This document shows positions 48,523 through 59,033 of a DNA stretch of 64,000 nt, in pieces. Below the pieces are notes generated by a model. The model did no database searches. It was not told where the DNA came from and worked only from the letters and a program-made list of their open reading frames with translations. Source of the stretch: Sesamum alatum (Eukaryota; Streptophyta; Magnoliopsida; Lamiales; Pedaliaceae); assembly GCA_034509735.1 (NCBI GenBank), contig JACGWO010000011.1, forward strand, positions 21,250,979-21,314,978. Direction: 5' to 3'. How positions within the stretch are numbered: the first letter of the stretch is position 1; each line of letters begins with the position of its first letter. The translations under genes were made by a program, and so were the position numbers.

Positions 48523-48937
48523 GAAAATTACAGCTACTTTTGTTGAGATTTAGCATAATTATAAATATCTTCTCATTGTTTAAAAAATTATAAATACTCC
48601 TTGAGATTTATAACCGTCTAACAAATAAACCATTTCCATTCATTTTTATGGGTGAAATGATCAAAATGCCCTTATGCACTGAATTATTTTTTGTTTAATT
48701 CTTAAAATTATTTTGGATTACAATATACAGGGAGAGATTTCTTAAGTTTGTCACACGGAGGAGCAATTTGCCACAATTGATTTTTCAACAATTTTAATAA
48801 AAAATTAAGGGCAAAATGGTCAACTTAAGATTTTTGATTAAAAATTACAAACCTCAAGGGGTATTTATAATTTTTACAATCAACAAGAGAGTATTAATTA
48901 TGTCAAACTTTATGATAGGTAGTTGTAATTTATCCTA
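48523..48937. mobile_element. Foldback MITE (AATTATAAATA family)
   Basis: AGGAAAATTACAGCTACTTT at the left and GTAGTTGTAATTTATCCT at the right are inverted, with mirrored TATAAATA and GAGGTT-type inner blocks. Same family as 51665-52087. Confidence 0.6.
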
Positions 48938-49077
48938 AAATTAATTCTATTTTCGTAGAGACCGAAGAATCTCACTAGTATGAGTCATGACTTTAAAGTT
49001 TCGATCCTACTCACACAAGAATCCACGTTTGGATCTAACTCGATACTTAGCTCTTATGGATCGGACCAATTCGCCCT
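48938..49077. other. Segment with mixed composition before the LTR
   Basis: GAAGAATCTCACTAGTATGAG and TTCGATCCTACTC could be decayed polymerase III boxes of a SINE, but spacing and tail do not support it. Confidence 0.25.
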
Positions 49078-49082
49078 CATGA

Positions 49083-51180
49083 TGTGACGCCCCCAAATTT
49101 TTATACATAATTAGGAGGTCAATTGGTAATTATTTAAGAAAATTTAGTTAATTAGTAGATATATTATAGATTAAATTTTGATCATATTAAGACTTGAACG
49201 GAGCGAATTGGAGCTTTATATAATATTTGGGAACAAATTATATTAATTAAGAAATTAGAAAGGACGTAATGGGTATTTTGAGAAAAGTTTAATAAAATTT
49301 AAAAAAAAATAAAAAAATAAAAGGATGAGGTTGAATTGTGGCATGGCCCACATGCCACCACCATTAACCAATTGAAGATATATATATATATATATATATA
49401 TGAACAAGAGTAATAATATTTCTATATGCACTTTACATTTTAAAATGAACTAGGGAAGCAGATTAATTTCGTTTGCCGAAAACAGGTAAGTTTATTTTAA
49501 ATTTGTAATTAATTAATATAATAATATTATTTAATAAGTGCATTTATTAAATGTTATTTATACTACTCAATTTAGTGTTTAATCGGAAAATTTTATGAAA
49601 TTGAGTATTTATAATTAGTGTCTGGTTAAATGTCTCAATTAAATTAGGGGTGTTATAATTAATGGCTTAAACTGCTTAATTTACTAGATTTAATAATTTC
49701 TACAATTGATTGGTTAGTTTAATCGGGTTGAAAATTTTATTTGAGAAATATTATAGAATATAATTGAAAATGTTATATTTAGTAAAGATAAGTATATTTT
49801 GAGATAAATATAATCCAAGAATTGTTATTATGAACGGTAGTTATAATAGGATGAAGGGTTTAGTGAAATATTGAGATATTGGTGAAATATATATATATAA
49901 ATACTATTTAATATTTTATTTAGAAATTGGCATTCTAGATATTAATTGTACGCATTATACCTTATGATAGGACACGGGGATAAAGTAGATGATCGTACGA
50001 CTTCATATCAGCTAGCTAAATCTGTATAAGATCGAGGTAAGTAAATAATTAGTGCCGCTTATATATGTTCCTTTTTCCTATTAAGGTTGTGTACGTAAAT
50101 AATTAGTATTATCTATATATGTTTCATTTCTTGGTGATATTACTTTTATGTGAGCCTATGATTCGTGTTTGACTAATTTATTTTGAACTGTACGAGTGGT
50201 TGATGATTACTTTGAAATGATTATGTCGTGAAAGTGAAATGAGGAAGATATGCCATTGGCTGTTTGATACCAGTGTTATGTGCTTGTACGTGAAAAATGT
50301 TGCTATGTGGTTTTATGTGGCTAGTTGGCTTACAAGAACGGTGATATGTGTAATCGAGGGAGTGATGGAAATTAAATATCATTATGATATGAATACCGCT
50401 TGATGTTGTTGAATAGCCTATGTGGCAAAATAAAATGAAAAGAGCTATGATGCGATGTGAAAAGAGCTATGATGCAAAATGAAAAGAGCTATGATGCGAA
50501 ATGAAAGAGCTTTGATGCGAAATGAGATTGATGAGTCTGTGTGGCATGCCAAGGGGATTCATGTATATATGTATAATAAATGGTGAGGTTGAGTTGGTGG
50601 AGAAAAACACTATATCACCTTCTGGCAAGCCAACTAGATTAATGCGAGTTTGATTGATTGTCTAATCATGAGATGATTACATGGAATAATGAAATGAAAT
50701 GTGCTTGATCAAGTTGATTATATGTTATATACATAGCTTATTTTGTCTTGTTGATATAAATGAGGTGCGTATATATAGTCGGTGCCGATTGTTTACTTAT
50801 TGAGTTGCAGGCTCATCCCTCTGCTAACATTTTTCAGGTGTAGATTTTGCTGTGCCTATTCACGACAACTAGGTCCACGGTTTGCATTCCAGTCAGGTCG
50901 GGCCAGTATGCAGTTTCTCCTCATCATAAATAGAAATAGACGTCTCCTTTTGGATTAAAAACGAGAATGACATGTAAACTAACTATAATGGTTCCAGTTT
51001 TGACGTACTTGATATATATGTATATATGTGATTTTGTGGATGAGGTGATAGATATATATGTGGTGATTATGAGGCTACGTGTCATTTTACTCAGCAGGGA
51101 TAATTACGTATATAACAGGATTTACATTAAGTGTGATAATTAGGGGAGATATAGTCGTAGTGCCGATAGAGGGTGCTACA
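49083..51180. mobile_element. Solo LTR, 2.1 kb, CATGA duplication
   Basis: Begins TGTGACGCCCCC and ends GAGGGTGCTACA, which are imperfect inverted ends of the TG...CA type. The 5 bp on both sides are CATGA (49078-49082, 51181-51185), as made by LTR retrotransposon integrase. No internal region, primer-binding site or second LTR is present, so it is most simply a recombination product of a full element. The length and TGTGACGC start suggest a Ty3/Gypsy chromovirus, but that is an inference. Transcription signals could not be fixed. Confidence 0.8.
50428..50526. repeat. Tandem repeat inside the solo LTR
   Basis: About four units of roughly 23 bp with the core AAAAGAGCTATGATGCG, slightly diverged towards the end (AAGAGCTTTGATGCG). 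Confidence 0.8.
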
Positions 51181-51185
51181 CATGA

Positions 51186-51655
51186 TGCAAGAACACTGAT
51201 GGTACAAAATCATATTCCATCAAATAACTAAATATTATATCTATATTTTTGGTAAAACCATTATCCTATTAAAAAAAAAAACCATCATCAAGAACCCCCT
51301 TTACAATAAATTAAGGGCTATATATATACTAGAAAGTCGGGGGGCGTAAAGATAATTTCGCCCCCCAACTGCCCACTAACCCCACTAGCTTAGTGGATGT
51401 AACCGTCAACCGCCATGAGCATTTCGATAATTTCATAGCACTATTCCAAGAAATTACATCTTGATCCCTTAGTTAAATTCCTGTACCATCACACTTAAAC
51501 ATATTTGGTCACACTTTCATAATATATTTTGGTGGCACATCAACGTGCATTTTTATTTAGTAATTATAATATAATTTAATAATAGTTTTTAATTCTAAAA
51601 AAAATGCACGTCAATCATACGTTGACATGATACTAATGTACAAACTATATCTCAT
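51186..51655. other. Spacer, nothing recognised
   Basis: Mixed AT-rich sequence with a short block GGGGGGCGTAAAG around 51338-51352. No gene or repeat arm. Confidence 0.45.
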
Positions 51656-51664
51656 TAAATAAAA

Positions 51665-52087
51665 GGGTAAATTACAGATACCTTCTCTTAGATTTGGTAG
51701 AATTATAAATACCCTCTCATTGTTTAAAAAATTATAAATACCCCCTAAGGTTTGTAACCGTCTAACAAATAACTCATTTCCATCCATTTTATGGGTAAAC
51801 TGACCAAAATACCTTATGCAAACTAAATTATTCTTAAAAAATTTTGAATTTTTTTGGACTACAATGCGTAGGGAGAGGTTTCTTAAGTTTTTTACACAGA
51901 GGAGCAATAATGCAATTTGCCTCGACTGATTTTTCCGACAATTTTAATAAAAAAAATTCAAAGACAAAATGGTCAATTTTAGACATTTGGTTAAAAATTA
52001 CAAACCTTTGGAGATATTTATAATTTTTTATAATACGAGGGATATTTATAATTATATCAAATTTAGGGAGGTGACTATCATTTACCA
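51665..52087. mobile_element. Foldback MITE with exact 9-bp duplication
   Basis: Starts GGGTAAATTACAGATACC and ends AGGTGACTATCATTTACCA. TAAATAAAA flanks both sides (51656-51664, 52088-52096). Inner arms AATTATAAATACC and GATATTTATAATT mirror each other. The duplication size points to the MULE group. Confidence 0.75.
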
Positions 52088-52427
52088 TAAATAAAAACAC
52101 CTCATGATACAAAAAAATCAACGGTTGGGAGAAATCTTTGCTACTTGAACGAAATCTCATTTCTTGAGTATAACACACACATACATACACACGTATGTGT
52201 TGATTTTATTACGCACTTTTGTGCATTGCACAAAAAGTAATTAGCGACGGAAAAAATTAAAAAATAATAAACAAAAAATATGCTAAAAAAAATGAATATT
52301 GTGGTGGAAAGGAAAGCAAAGAGCTTAAGCAACGGAAAGTGGCTGTCCAATTTCTATGTCCATCCAAAGTCTTTGTAACAATCTTATTCCAACTTCTTTG
52401 GTCCACATGATATATATATATATATAG

Positions 52428-52820
52428 GTGAATTATACTAATTTTCTAAAGTTTAGCATAATTATAAATACTCCTTATTGTTTGAAAAATTAAAAATACC
52501 TCCTTGAGATTCGTAATTGCCTAACAAATAACTCATTTCTATCCATTTTTATGAGTGAACTGGCTAAAATATCCTTATGCACTGAATTATTTTTATTTAA
52601 TTTTTAAAAAGTTTTTGGACTACAACACACAGAGAGATGTTTTCTAAGTTTTTTACACAGAAGAGCAATAATGGAATTTGTCTTGATTGCTTTTTGTATA
52701 GTTTTAATAAAAAATTTAAAGATAAAATGGTCAATTTCAAGTTTTTGATTAAAAATTATAAATCTCATGAGAATATTTATAATTATGTCAAATTTTATAG
52801 AAGATGGTTGTAATTTACCC
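52428..52820. mobile_element. Foldback MITE (AATTATAAATA family)
   Basis: GGTGAATTATACTAATTTTC at the left and GATGGTTGTAATTTACCC at the right, with TA-repeat flanks (52410-52424, 52822-52842) that may be its duplicated target. The interior closely follows 51665-52087. Confidence 0.6.
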
Positions 52821-52961
52821 CATATATATATATATAATATATAGTCAATTATTCAAAAGACACCATGCTTTTGAACTCCATGTATGTCCCTATTGTTTGT
52901 GTTGTCACAACATTTATAATTTCATTTCCAATTCTTCTATGATGTAGTGATATCAATGATG

Positions 52962-52963
<2 letters not shown>

Positions 52964-52998
<35 letters not shown>
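52964..52998. repeat. (CT)n microsatellite
   Basis: About 17 perfect CT units. Confidence 0.95.
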
Positions 52999-53002
<4 letters not shown>

Positions 53003-53109
53003 TGTCTCGTTTTCTCACTAATAGAAATAAAATATTATTATGATAGTGTATTTACAAAGTTGTGTATCAAGAAATCGAGATAACAATTTGAAATTTTTAT
53101 TTTTAGGAT

Positions 53110-53663
53110 AATTATTATGTCGTTCGGGAACTAATGGTGATGACAATATTTTGTCTTTCAAGATACAATAATTTAGAATTTCAAAATAACAGTACTACAA
53201 ACTTTAAGACATAACGAACTAAAAAAATATTTGGAATTCTCTTAATAAAAGGCAAAATGCAGATTTTGCAAAACACTTTGAAATGCTTCAAAATACTTTT
53301 CAAGTTGATTTAATGAAATGGAACGAGGGGGGCTTTTTATAGAAGTTGGAGATGTTTCACTGAATGACATGTATGATAAAAATGGATCTTTGCAAAAGGT
53401 TATGATTTTTAATCTAAATGGATGCATCATTTAATCTAAAAGATTCCATTTCATCGGAATAAATGCATCGTTTCAATCAATAGACACACTAGTTCAGTGA
53501 TAGAACCCATTGATTGATTAGACACGACTGCATGATGACTGGGCCCTGTGAACCATCATCCACATATTATAAGCTTGTCATGTATTGAAAATTTTAACCA
53601 ATCACTTATTACAATTTATTAATTAAATTTATTTATTTATTTTCAATTCACTATTTTCCAACA
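53110..53663 (-). mobile_element. Copia-like LTR remnant, inverted relative of 29553
   Basis: On the minus strand it starts TGTTGGAAAATAGTGAATTG at 53663. It shares AAACGATGCAT, TATAAAAAGCCCCCC (promoter-like), CATTTCATT and TTTCAAAGTGTTTTGCAAA with 29553-29960, and further TTTGTAGTACTGTTATTTTGA with 29985-30010. The other border is not clear. No coding region. Confidence 0.5.
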
Positions 53664-54555
53664 CAATATTTCCTGACACACGCATAGTTTCAAACAAAAC
53701 TATCAATCCTCCAATTGAAGACAAGATTATCAATTAACGAATTTCTGACTTTAATTTTTTTTTTTTTTATCGAAGTGAATATAAAGGATAAGTTTTTGTA
53801 ATTGTAATTACTCAAAGTTACGCCAGAAGTATTGTCCGTTGTTGTAACTGGCCAGGCCAAGACACCGATCATGGCAAAAGACTTAGTAAATACTTTGGTT
53901 ATAAGTACAATTATGTCATATTTAAATTAATTATATATGTTTAATAATTTAAATTTTTACAGTAATTTTATTTAGTTATGATTGATAATATTAATTTATC
54001 ATAATTTTAAGTCGTATTCATAACAAATGTAGGGAGGACTTGGATTTATTTCGGAAAAAAAAAGGACTTGGTTTAATTTGAAAACATATTTGGTTCCCCC
54101 CCCCCCCCCACTTTTATTACAAAATGTTTGAGTAATTTTGACTCCAATCACCATCACAGCCAAAAGCATGTAGCCGAAACTATAAGTTGCTTGTAAAGGT
54201 ATTTATGAATTACTTACAAATACAAATGTAAAATCGACAACAAAAATCGAACAAATTCTAGGGTGTCAAATTTTTCGAAGCCCAAGCAATCCTTTGGTCC
54301 ATAACCAAGGGATCCAAGCTCGTCTGCAGGCCAAGGCATACAAGGTTCAAGGAACAAGATTCAACATTTGGCCCTACTAGGGCTTGCTGATGACCCAGAG
54401 CCAACCCAACCCAACTATGGCCTGTTGTTGATCTAACCTACATACGACACGTTAGCATCAGTATCCACCTAATACGACACTTTAGCCATGAAATAGATGA
54501 ACTGGAGTAATTGTGCATGTCCAAATAGGTAACAACCTCCTCCAAACTAGGCATC
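53664..54555. other. Spacer with poly(C) run
   Basis: A 13-base C run lies near 54097. 54250-54440 has gene-like composition but short frames only. Its meaning is tied to the possible exon that follows. Confidence 0.35.
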
Positions 54556-54559
54556 TTAC

Positions 54560-54611
54560 CTGCTGATATGGCAGCTTTTTTTATACTCTCATCGGATGTG
54601 GATGACATGGC
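54560..54611 (-). pseudogene. Orphan exon-like segment
   Basis: On the minus strand a 52-nt segment is bounded by a good acceptor (AATTACAG, before it) and a good donor (GTAAGA, after it), and reads AMSSTSDESIKKAAISA. The frame stays open past the donor (PSLEEVVTYLDMHNYSSS). Flanking exons of a known gene were not found. It may be a remnant or part of a gene whose other exons I cannot recognise. Confidence 0.3.
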
Positions 54612-54639
54612 CTGTAATTGGATCAATTAAATCCCATGT

Positions 54640-56088
54640 GGAGATTATAATCAACTGATTCCTCGATTCTCTCAAGTCTCAATCAGCTCCAATAAATAAG
54701 AGGCCGGGATAATGAGGATAAGCTGACAATTGGACACTTTTAACACTCTACTCTTTTTTTTTCTTTTTTTCTTTTTTCTCAACTTGCCTAGTCATTTTCA
54801 GGCATCTTCAGTACACTTTTGCTTATATACTTGAAATTGTTACTGACTTCAACATTGCAGGATTAAGTTTGTTCTGCATGTTACTCCTCCAACTATCATA
54901 ATATCACCAGCCGATTCCTTCAATATTTTATGATGTTATTGAACCCTAATAAACATCAAAATTCATATTTATCTTATTACAAGTAGTGCATTCTTATAAA
55001 CTAAACCAACAATGGGGTGTTGGGGTGGGGGTAAGTAAAAGACATGTTTGGATATAAAACAAATGAAGGCACATCAATCAATTGAACTAATAATTATTTT
55101 CCCAACTCAACCAAGTACAACAGTCTAATAATGCAAATGGATCCAAACAACTTTCAGAATTAAGGCTTCATAGTGACACAAATATTATTATGTTGGCAGC
55201 TAAGGACAGGTCCCACCCAAAGGACTTTTCATAACCTTCACAAAGCAAAGCAACATTTACATCAAAGGGTACTCATAGTGAATCAATAACACCAAATTGT
55301 TACGAGTTTGAGAACTACGAATATAAATATTTAATCGAACTTTAATAGCAGTACGTTGTTTCTTTATTTATTTTAAAATTATTGATTGATTTAAAAAATA
55401 TTAATATATTACATAATGAATATTGTAATAATAGTATGTTGGTTGATTTAAACTATCGATTTATTTAAAAATAAATAAATAATTAAGAGCCACGTGAAAT
55501 TAATTTGAAATTATGAGTTTTAAATTTCTGGTAGCTTTTCTTTTTTGGTTGGTGTGGATGATTTTTTAGTTCAATAATTTCAAATATTTCACATCTAAAT
55601 TTGAACTATATTTTATCGAACATCAATGAATTTTAAATTTTTTTAATATAATTTTTTTTAAAAAAAATTCTTTAAATTTTTTTTTCAAATTCAAATTTAT
55701 CAATGCAAATATAATCGGAACAAAATTTCATGATAATGCTTGCAAGCTTGCACCAACTATGTATGATGTCAACATCTACATATGAGTGGACAAAACGCAT
55801 AGGTTCTTTCCATAGTTAGCACACATTGATTAATAAAATAGAAGTATATGCCAATAATAAAGCATTATGTGTAAAGCATTTATTGCCACAATTAAGACTT
55901 CAATTTCGTCACGCTGATTAATTAATACAACATATGTATAACATATATATCTTGTAATACTATGATCAGATATCATTTGTCTGTAATGAGATAATTATTA
56001 GTAATTATTTCATGATTTAGGATAAATATAAGAAGATTTAAGAGGGCGTTTGTGTGAGTTTATATTTTTTTTTAAGGAAAAATTATAT
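54640..56088. other. AT-rich spacer, no gene seen
   Basis: Open frames are short. AT-rich runs and a GGGGTGTTGGGGTGGGGG stretch (55015-55032) are the only notable features. Confidence 0.45.
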
Positions 56089-56305
56089 TGATGCACCATG
56101 ACGAAGTTAGGTCTAAGTACACAAATATTTTAGATTTTTTATAAAATTACAGGTAGACCCCATGATGGGTGTTAGTGTAATATTTTTTTGGGTGTTTATG
56201 TAAACTTTTGACTCTGAATAGGGGGTGTAGTTTTAATTATAACTACAACATCAAGGGGTGTATTTGCAATTTTACAAATGGTAGGGGGTATTTAACTTAC
56301 CCTTT
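56089..56305. mobile_element. Short foldback MITE, degenerate
   Basis: GATGCACCATGACG, GGTCTAAGTACACAAATA and, at the other end, GTGTATTTGCAATTTTACAAATG show weak inverted similarity. A relative is at about 62305-62558. Ends are unclear. Confidence 0.4.
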
Positions 56306-56449
56306 TTTTAGACTCTGAGAAATTTCTAACTTGTTTATAAAATTAATTAAAATTTTAAGCTCTATCATTTTATTTTATCAAAAATACCGAAAACTTGTAT
56401 GAGCTTGTAAAATCTTTTAGAGTGTGTTCAATTGATAGATATAAAGATA

Positions 56450-56737
56450 CACTAGAAAAAATATAACATTTATTTATGGCTAGTTGTCATAGTTAAAATT
56501 AAATAACCGTAGTAAAAAATCAATAACCACGGCTACGCAATGGTTGTTGGCCGTGGGTTTTACGAGTGTGGCTAATGAATTTGTCATGGCTAAAAGGCAT
56601 TGCAAAAAACATTTTCATGGTGGATAAATTAAATATTTGCATCGATTTTTGTTTAGTCGTGGTTAATAATAGTTATTTATTACGGCCTTAGTCCATTGCT
56701 AATAAAATCGTAGGCAATAGTAATATTTTTTCTAGTG
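56450..56737. mobile_element. CACTA-type MITE (ATA duplication)
   Basis: CACTAGAAAAAATATAACATT at the left, TATTTTTTCTAGTG at the right, flanked by ATA (56447-56449, 56738-56740). GGCTAGTTGTCATAG and TTGGCCGTGG blocks are shared with the other copies. Confidence 0.8.
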
Positions 56738-57328
56738 ATATGAATATTTAAAATTCCTAATAACAAATTGTTTGATTGGTCTGGATAATTTCATATTCTA
56801 AAAAATTTCAAATCATATATTAATTGATCCCGTTCTAAATTATATTTAAAATATTGATGGATTTTAAATCTTTTTAATATGGAGTCGTTTCAAGTTTTTT
56901 CATTAAATTCTTCGTAAAAGTCTAAATCTTTTCGTCCAAACGCAACCTTAAATAAGTTAAATCAATACCTTGTACCTGAACTTTCCTGATAGAGGTCCTT
57001 ATCGAAGCAATCAAGCATGTTTCTTCACAATATTAGTACTGATAATATATATTATTAAGGGACAAAAAATGTGTTTTTATAACGATAAATAATATTACAG
57101 ATTTCTTAGAACTATTATTTTTTACAATTAATAACTCATAATAATTAAAATATTAGAAAAGATTTTCATGTTATGGAACTGTCACAACACTTATTACTAA
57201 TAAATAGATTTCTGCTATTTAGAAAATGGCTGAATTACATTTTTGCACCCTAAAATTACATCAGTTTGGCACTTAGCACCCTCAAAAAAAAAATATTGCA
57301 CAATACACCCTAGAAAATATTGTATATT

Positions 57329-57647
57329 CACTAGAAAAAAAGTTACTATTAGCTACACTTTTATTGGCTATGGACTAAAACCATGATAAATAATTATTAT
57401 TGACCATGGTTAAACAAAAATCATTATAAAAACCTAAACAATTCACCATGAAAACTATTTTTGCCATGGCTATCAGCCATAGCAAATGCTTTTGTCATGA
57501 CTTTTTAGCCATGACAAATGTTTTAGCCACACTCGCAAAAACCACAACCAACAATCAGTGCATGGCCGTGGTAAATGATCATTTACTACAGCTATTTATC
57601 TTGAACCATGACAATTCGCCATGGTTAAATGTTAAATTATTCTAGTG
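57329..57647. mobile_element. CACTA-type MITE (ATT duplication)
   Basis: CACTAGAAAAAAAGTTACTA at the left, TTAAATTATTCTAGTG at the right, with ATT on both flanks (57326-57328, 57648-57650). The plus-strand frame at 57448-57645 is only a by-product. Confidence 0.8.
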
Positions 57648-57650
57648 ATT

Positions 57651-58245
57651 GGCATGTTGGGTTTTTTGTACTTTTCTAACAGATTTATTGATCGGAGGAA
57701 GGGCAAATGTGTCCACTAAAATATCCTCTCACAAAAATCTCACCCTCCAACCTCTTATTTATTTTTATTGCACCAGACACTTCTACAATTATAAAAAAAA
57801 AATCTAATTATTTTGCAATGTAACTTTAATTATTTTGCAATGAAATATTTTTTTTTCTCCCTGTTTGCACAATATGAGCTGCTACGAAAAGAAAAAGAAA
57901 AATAATCGAGTTATAAAGGAATAGAGTTTTATGGCAATAAAAAACAACTTGCATTCCTGTTTGAACATTGATATTTTCCGCATCAACAATTAATCAAAAA
58001 AGAGTGATCTCAAAATAGAATTTCATAACAACAAGAACAGGTTTCATTCCTATTTGAACATTTCAATTTTCAGCATCAACATTCAATCGAAAATTCAACA
58101 ATACACTAGTAAATATAGAATATTTCACAATAATCAAGAAATCACCATCAATTGATCGATAGTGTTGGAGTTTCCAAAAAAATCAACAATTTCTTTTTAT
58201 GAGTTTTCCAAAAAAGGGGATTTTGAAATTACAGAATTGTTGGAG
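57651..58245. other. AT-rich spacer with partial foldback
   Basis: 57240-57328 and 58870-59000 share inverted CTAGAAAATATTG / CAATATTTTCTAG and GCACCCTAAAATTAC blocks. The two MITE-like arms are separated by the CACTA MITE and the SINE. 57651-58245 holds no recognisable gene. Confidence 0.4.
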
Positions 58246-58267
58246 TTGATCGATTGTGTTCAAGCTT

Positions 58268-58502
58268 GTTTTTGATAATGAACGATGAACTATTAATTTG
58301 AAAGTACAACAATTCTAAAGCGGCCAATTTCTATTACAATATTCATTGCACAATATAACATTTATCCAGTCCACGGTACAAACACCAATCAAAGAAACAA
58401 TACAAATATCTAATAAATTAAACAACTCCCTACATACGTAGTACTCAAACCCACGACCTCTTGGTTGTGGGACATCAACCTCACCACTCGGGCAAGGGAT
58501 CA
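58268..58502 (-). mobile_element. tRNA-derived SINE with 22-bp duplication
   Basis: On the minus strand, TTGCCCGAGTGGTGAGG (A-box-like) is followed about 30 nt later by GTGGGTTTGAGTAC (B-box-like), then about 180 nt of body ending in ATTATCAAAAAC. It is flanked by a direct repeat of 22 bp (58246-58267 and 58503-58524; one mismatch) containing CGATTGTGTTCAAGCTT. The long flanking repeat is what L1-type target-primed insertion leaves. It is transcribed, if at all, by RNA polymerase III. Confidence 0.75.
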
Positions 58503-58524
58503 TTGGTCGATTGTGTTCAAGCTT

Positions 58525-59030
58525 AGATCTCAATTTTCCTACCATTTTGGAGTAAAAAACCTTTTCCTCAACAATTTTCGCAAATAAATTTGAGCGAAAA
58601 TTGCTACCAAAGATTTTTTCACAAACAATTTTAAGCAAAGTAAGTTTTGAGCGAATTTCTTGTCAAAGTTTTTTACTGCTGGAAAACTATCGTGTAGGGA
58701 AGGTGAATGAGGTTTCTCTTGTGCATTGACTAGGATTAATTGGCGGCAATTACACTTTTGCCCCTCAAGTCATGACGACAAATGTGATTTCATGCTGAAG
58801 AAAAAAATTGGGGCCAACTGGACAAATTAGTGACACATTTTCCCTTCATCTTATCAATAAATCTGTTGGAAAAGTACAAAAAATTCATCATGTCAATATA
58901 CAATATTTTCTAGGGTGCATTATGCAATATATTTTTTTAAGGGTGCTAAGTGTCTATTAATATAATTTCAGGGTGCAAAATGTCATTTAGCCTATGAAAT
59001 TAAATTATTGTAATATTTAAATATATATAT
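58525..59030. other. Spacer, traces of a MITE arm
   Basis: 58720-59000 mirrors blocks of 57240-57328 and 57655-57720 (GGACAAATTAGTGACACATTTTC, AGGGTGCAAAATG). No gene. Confidence 0.4.
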
Positions 59031-59033
59031 ATA

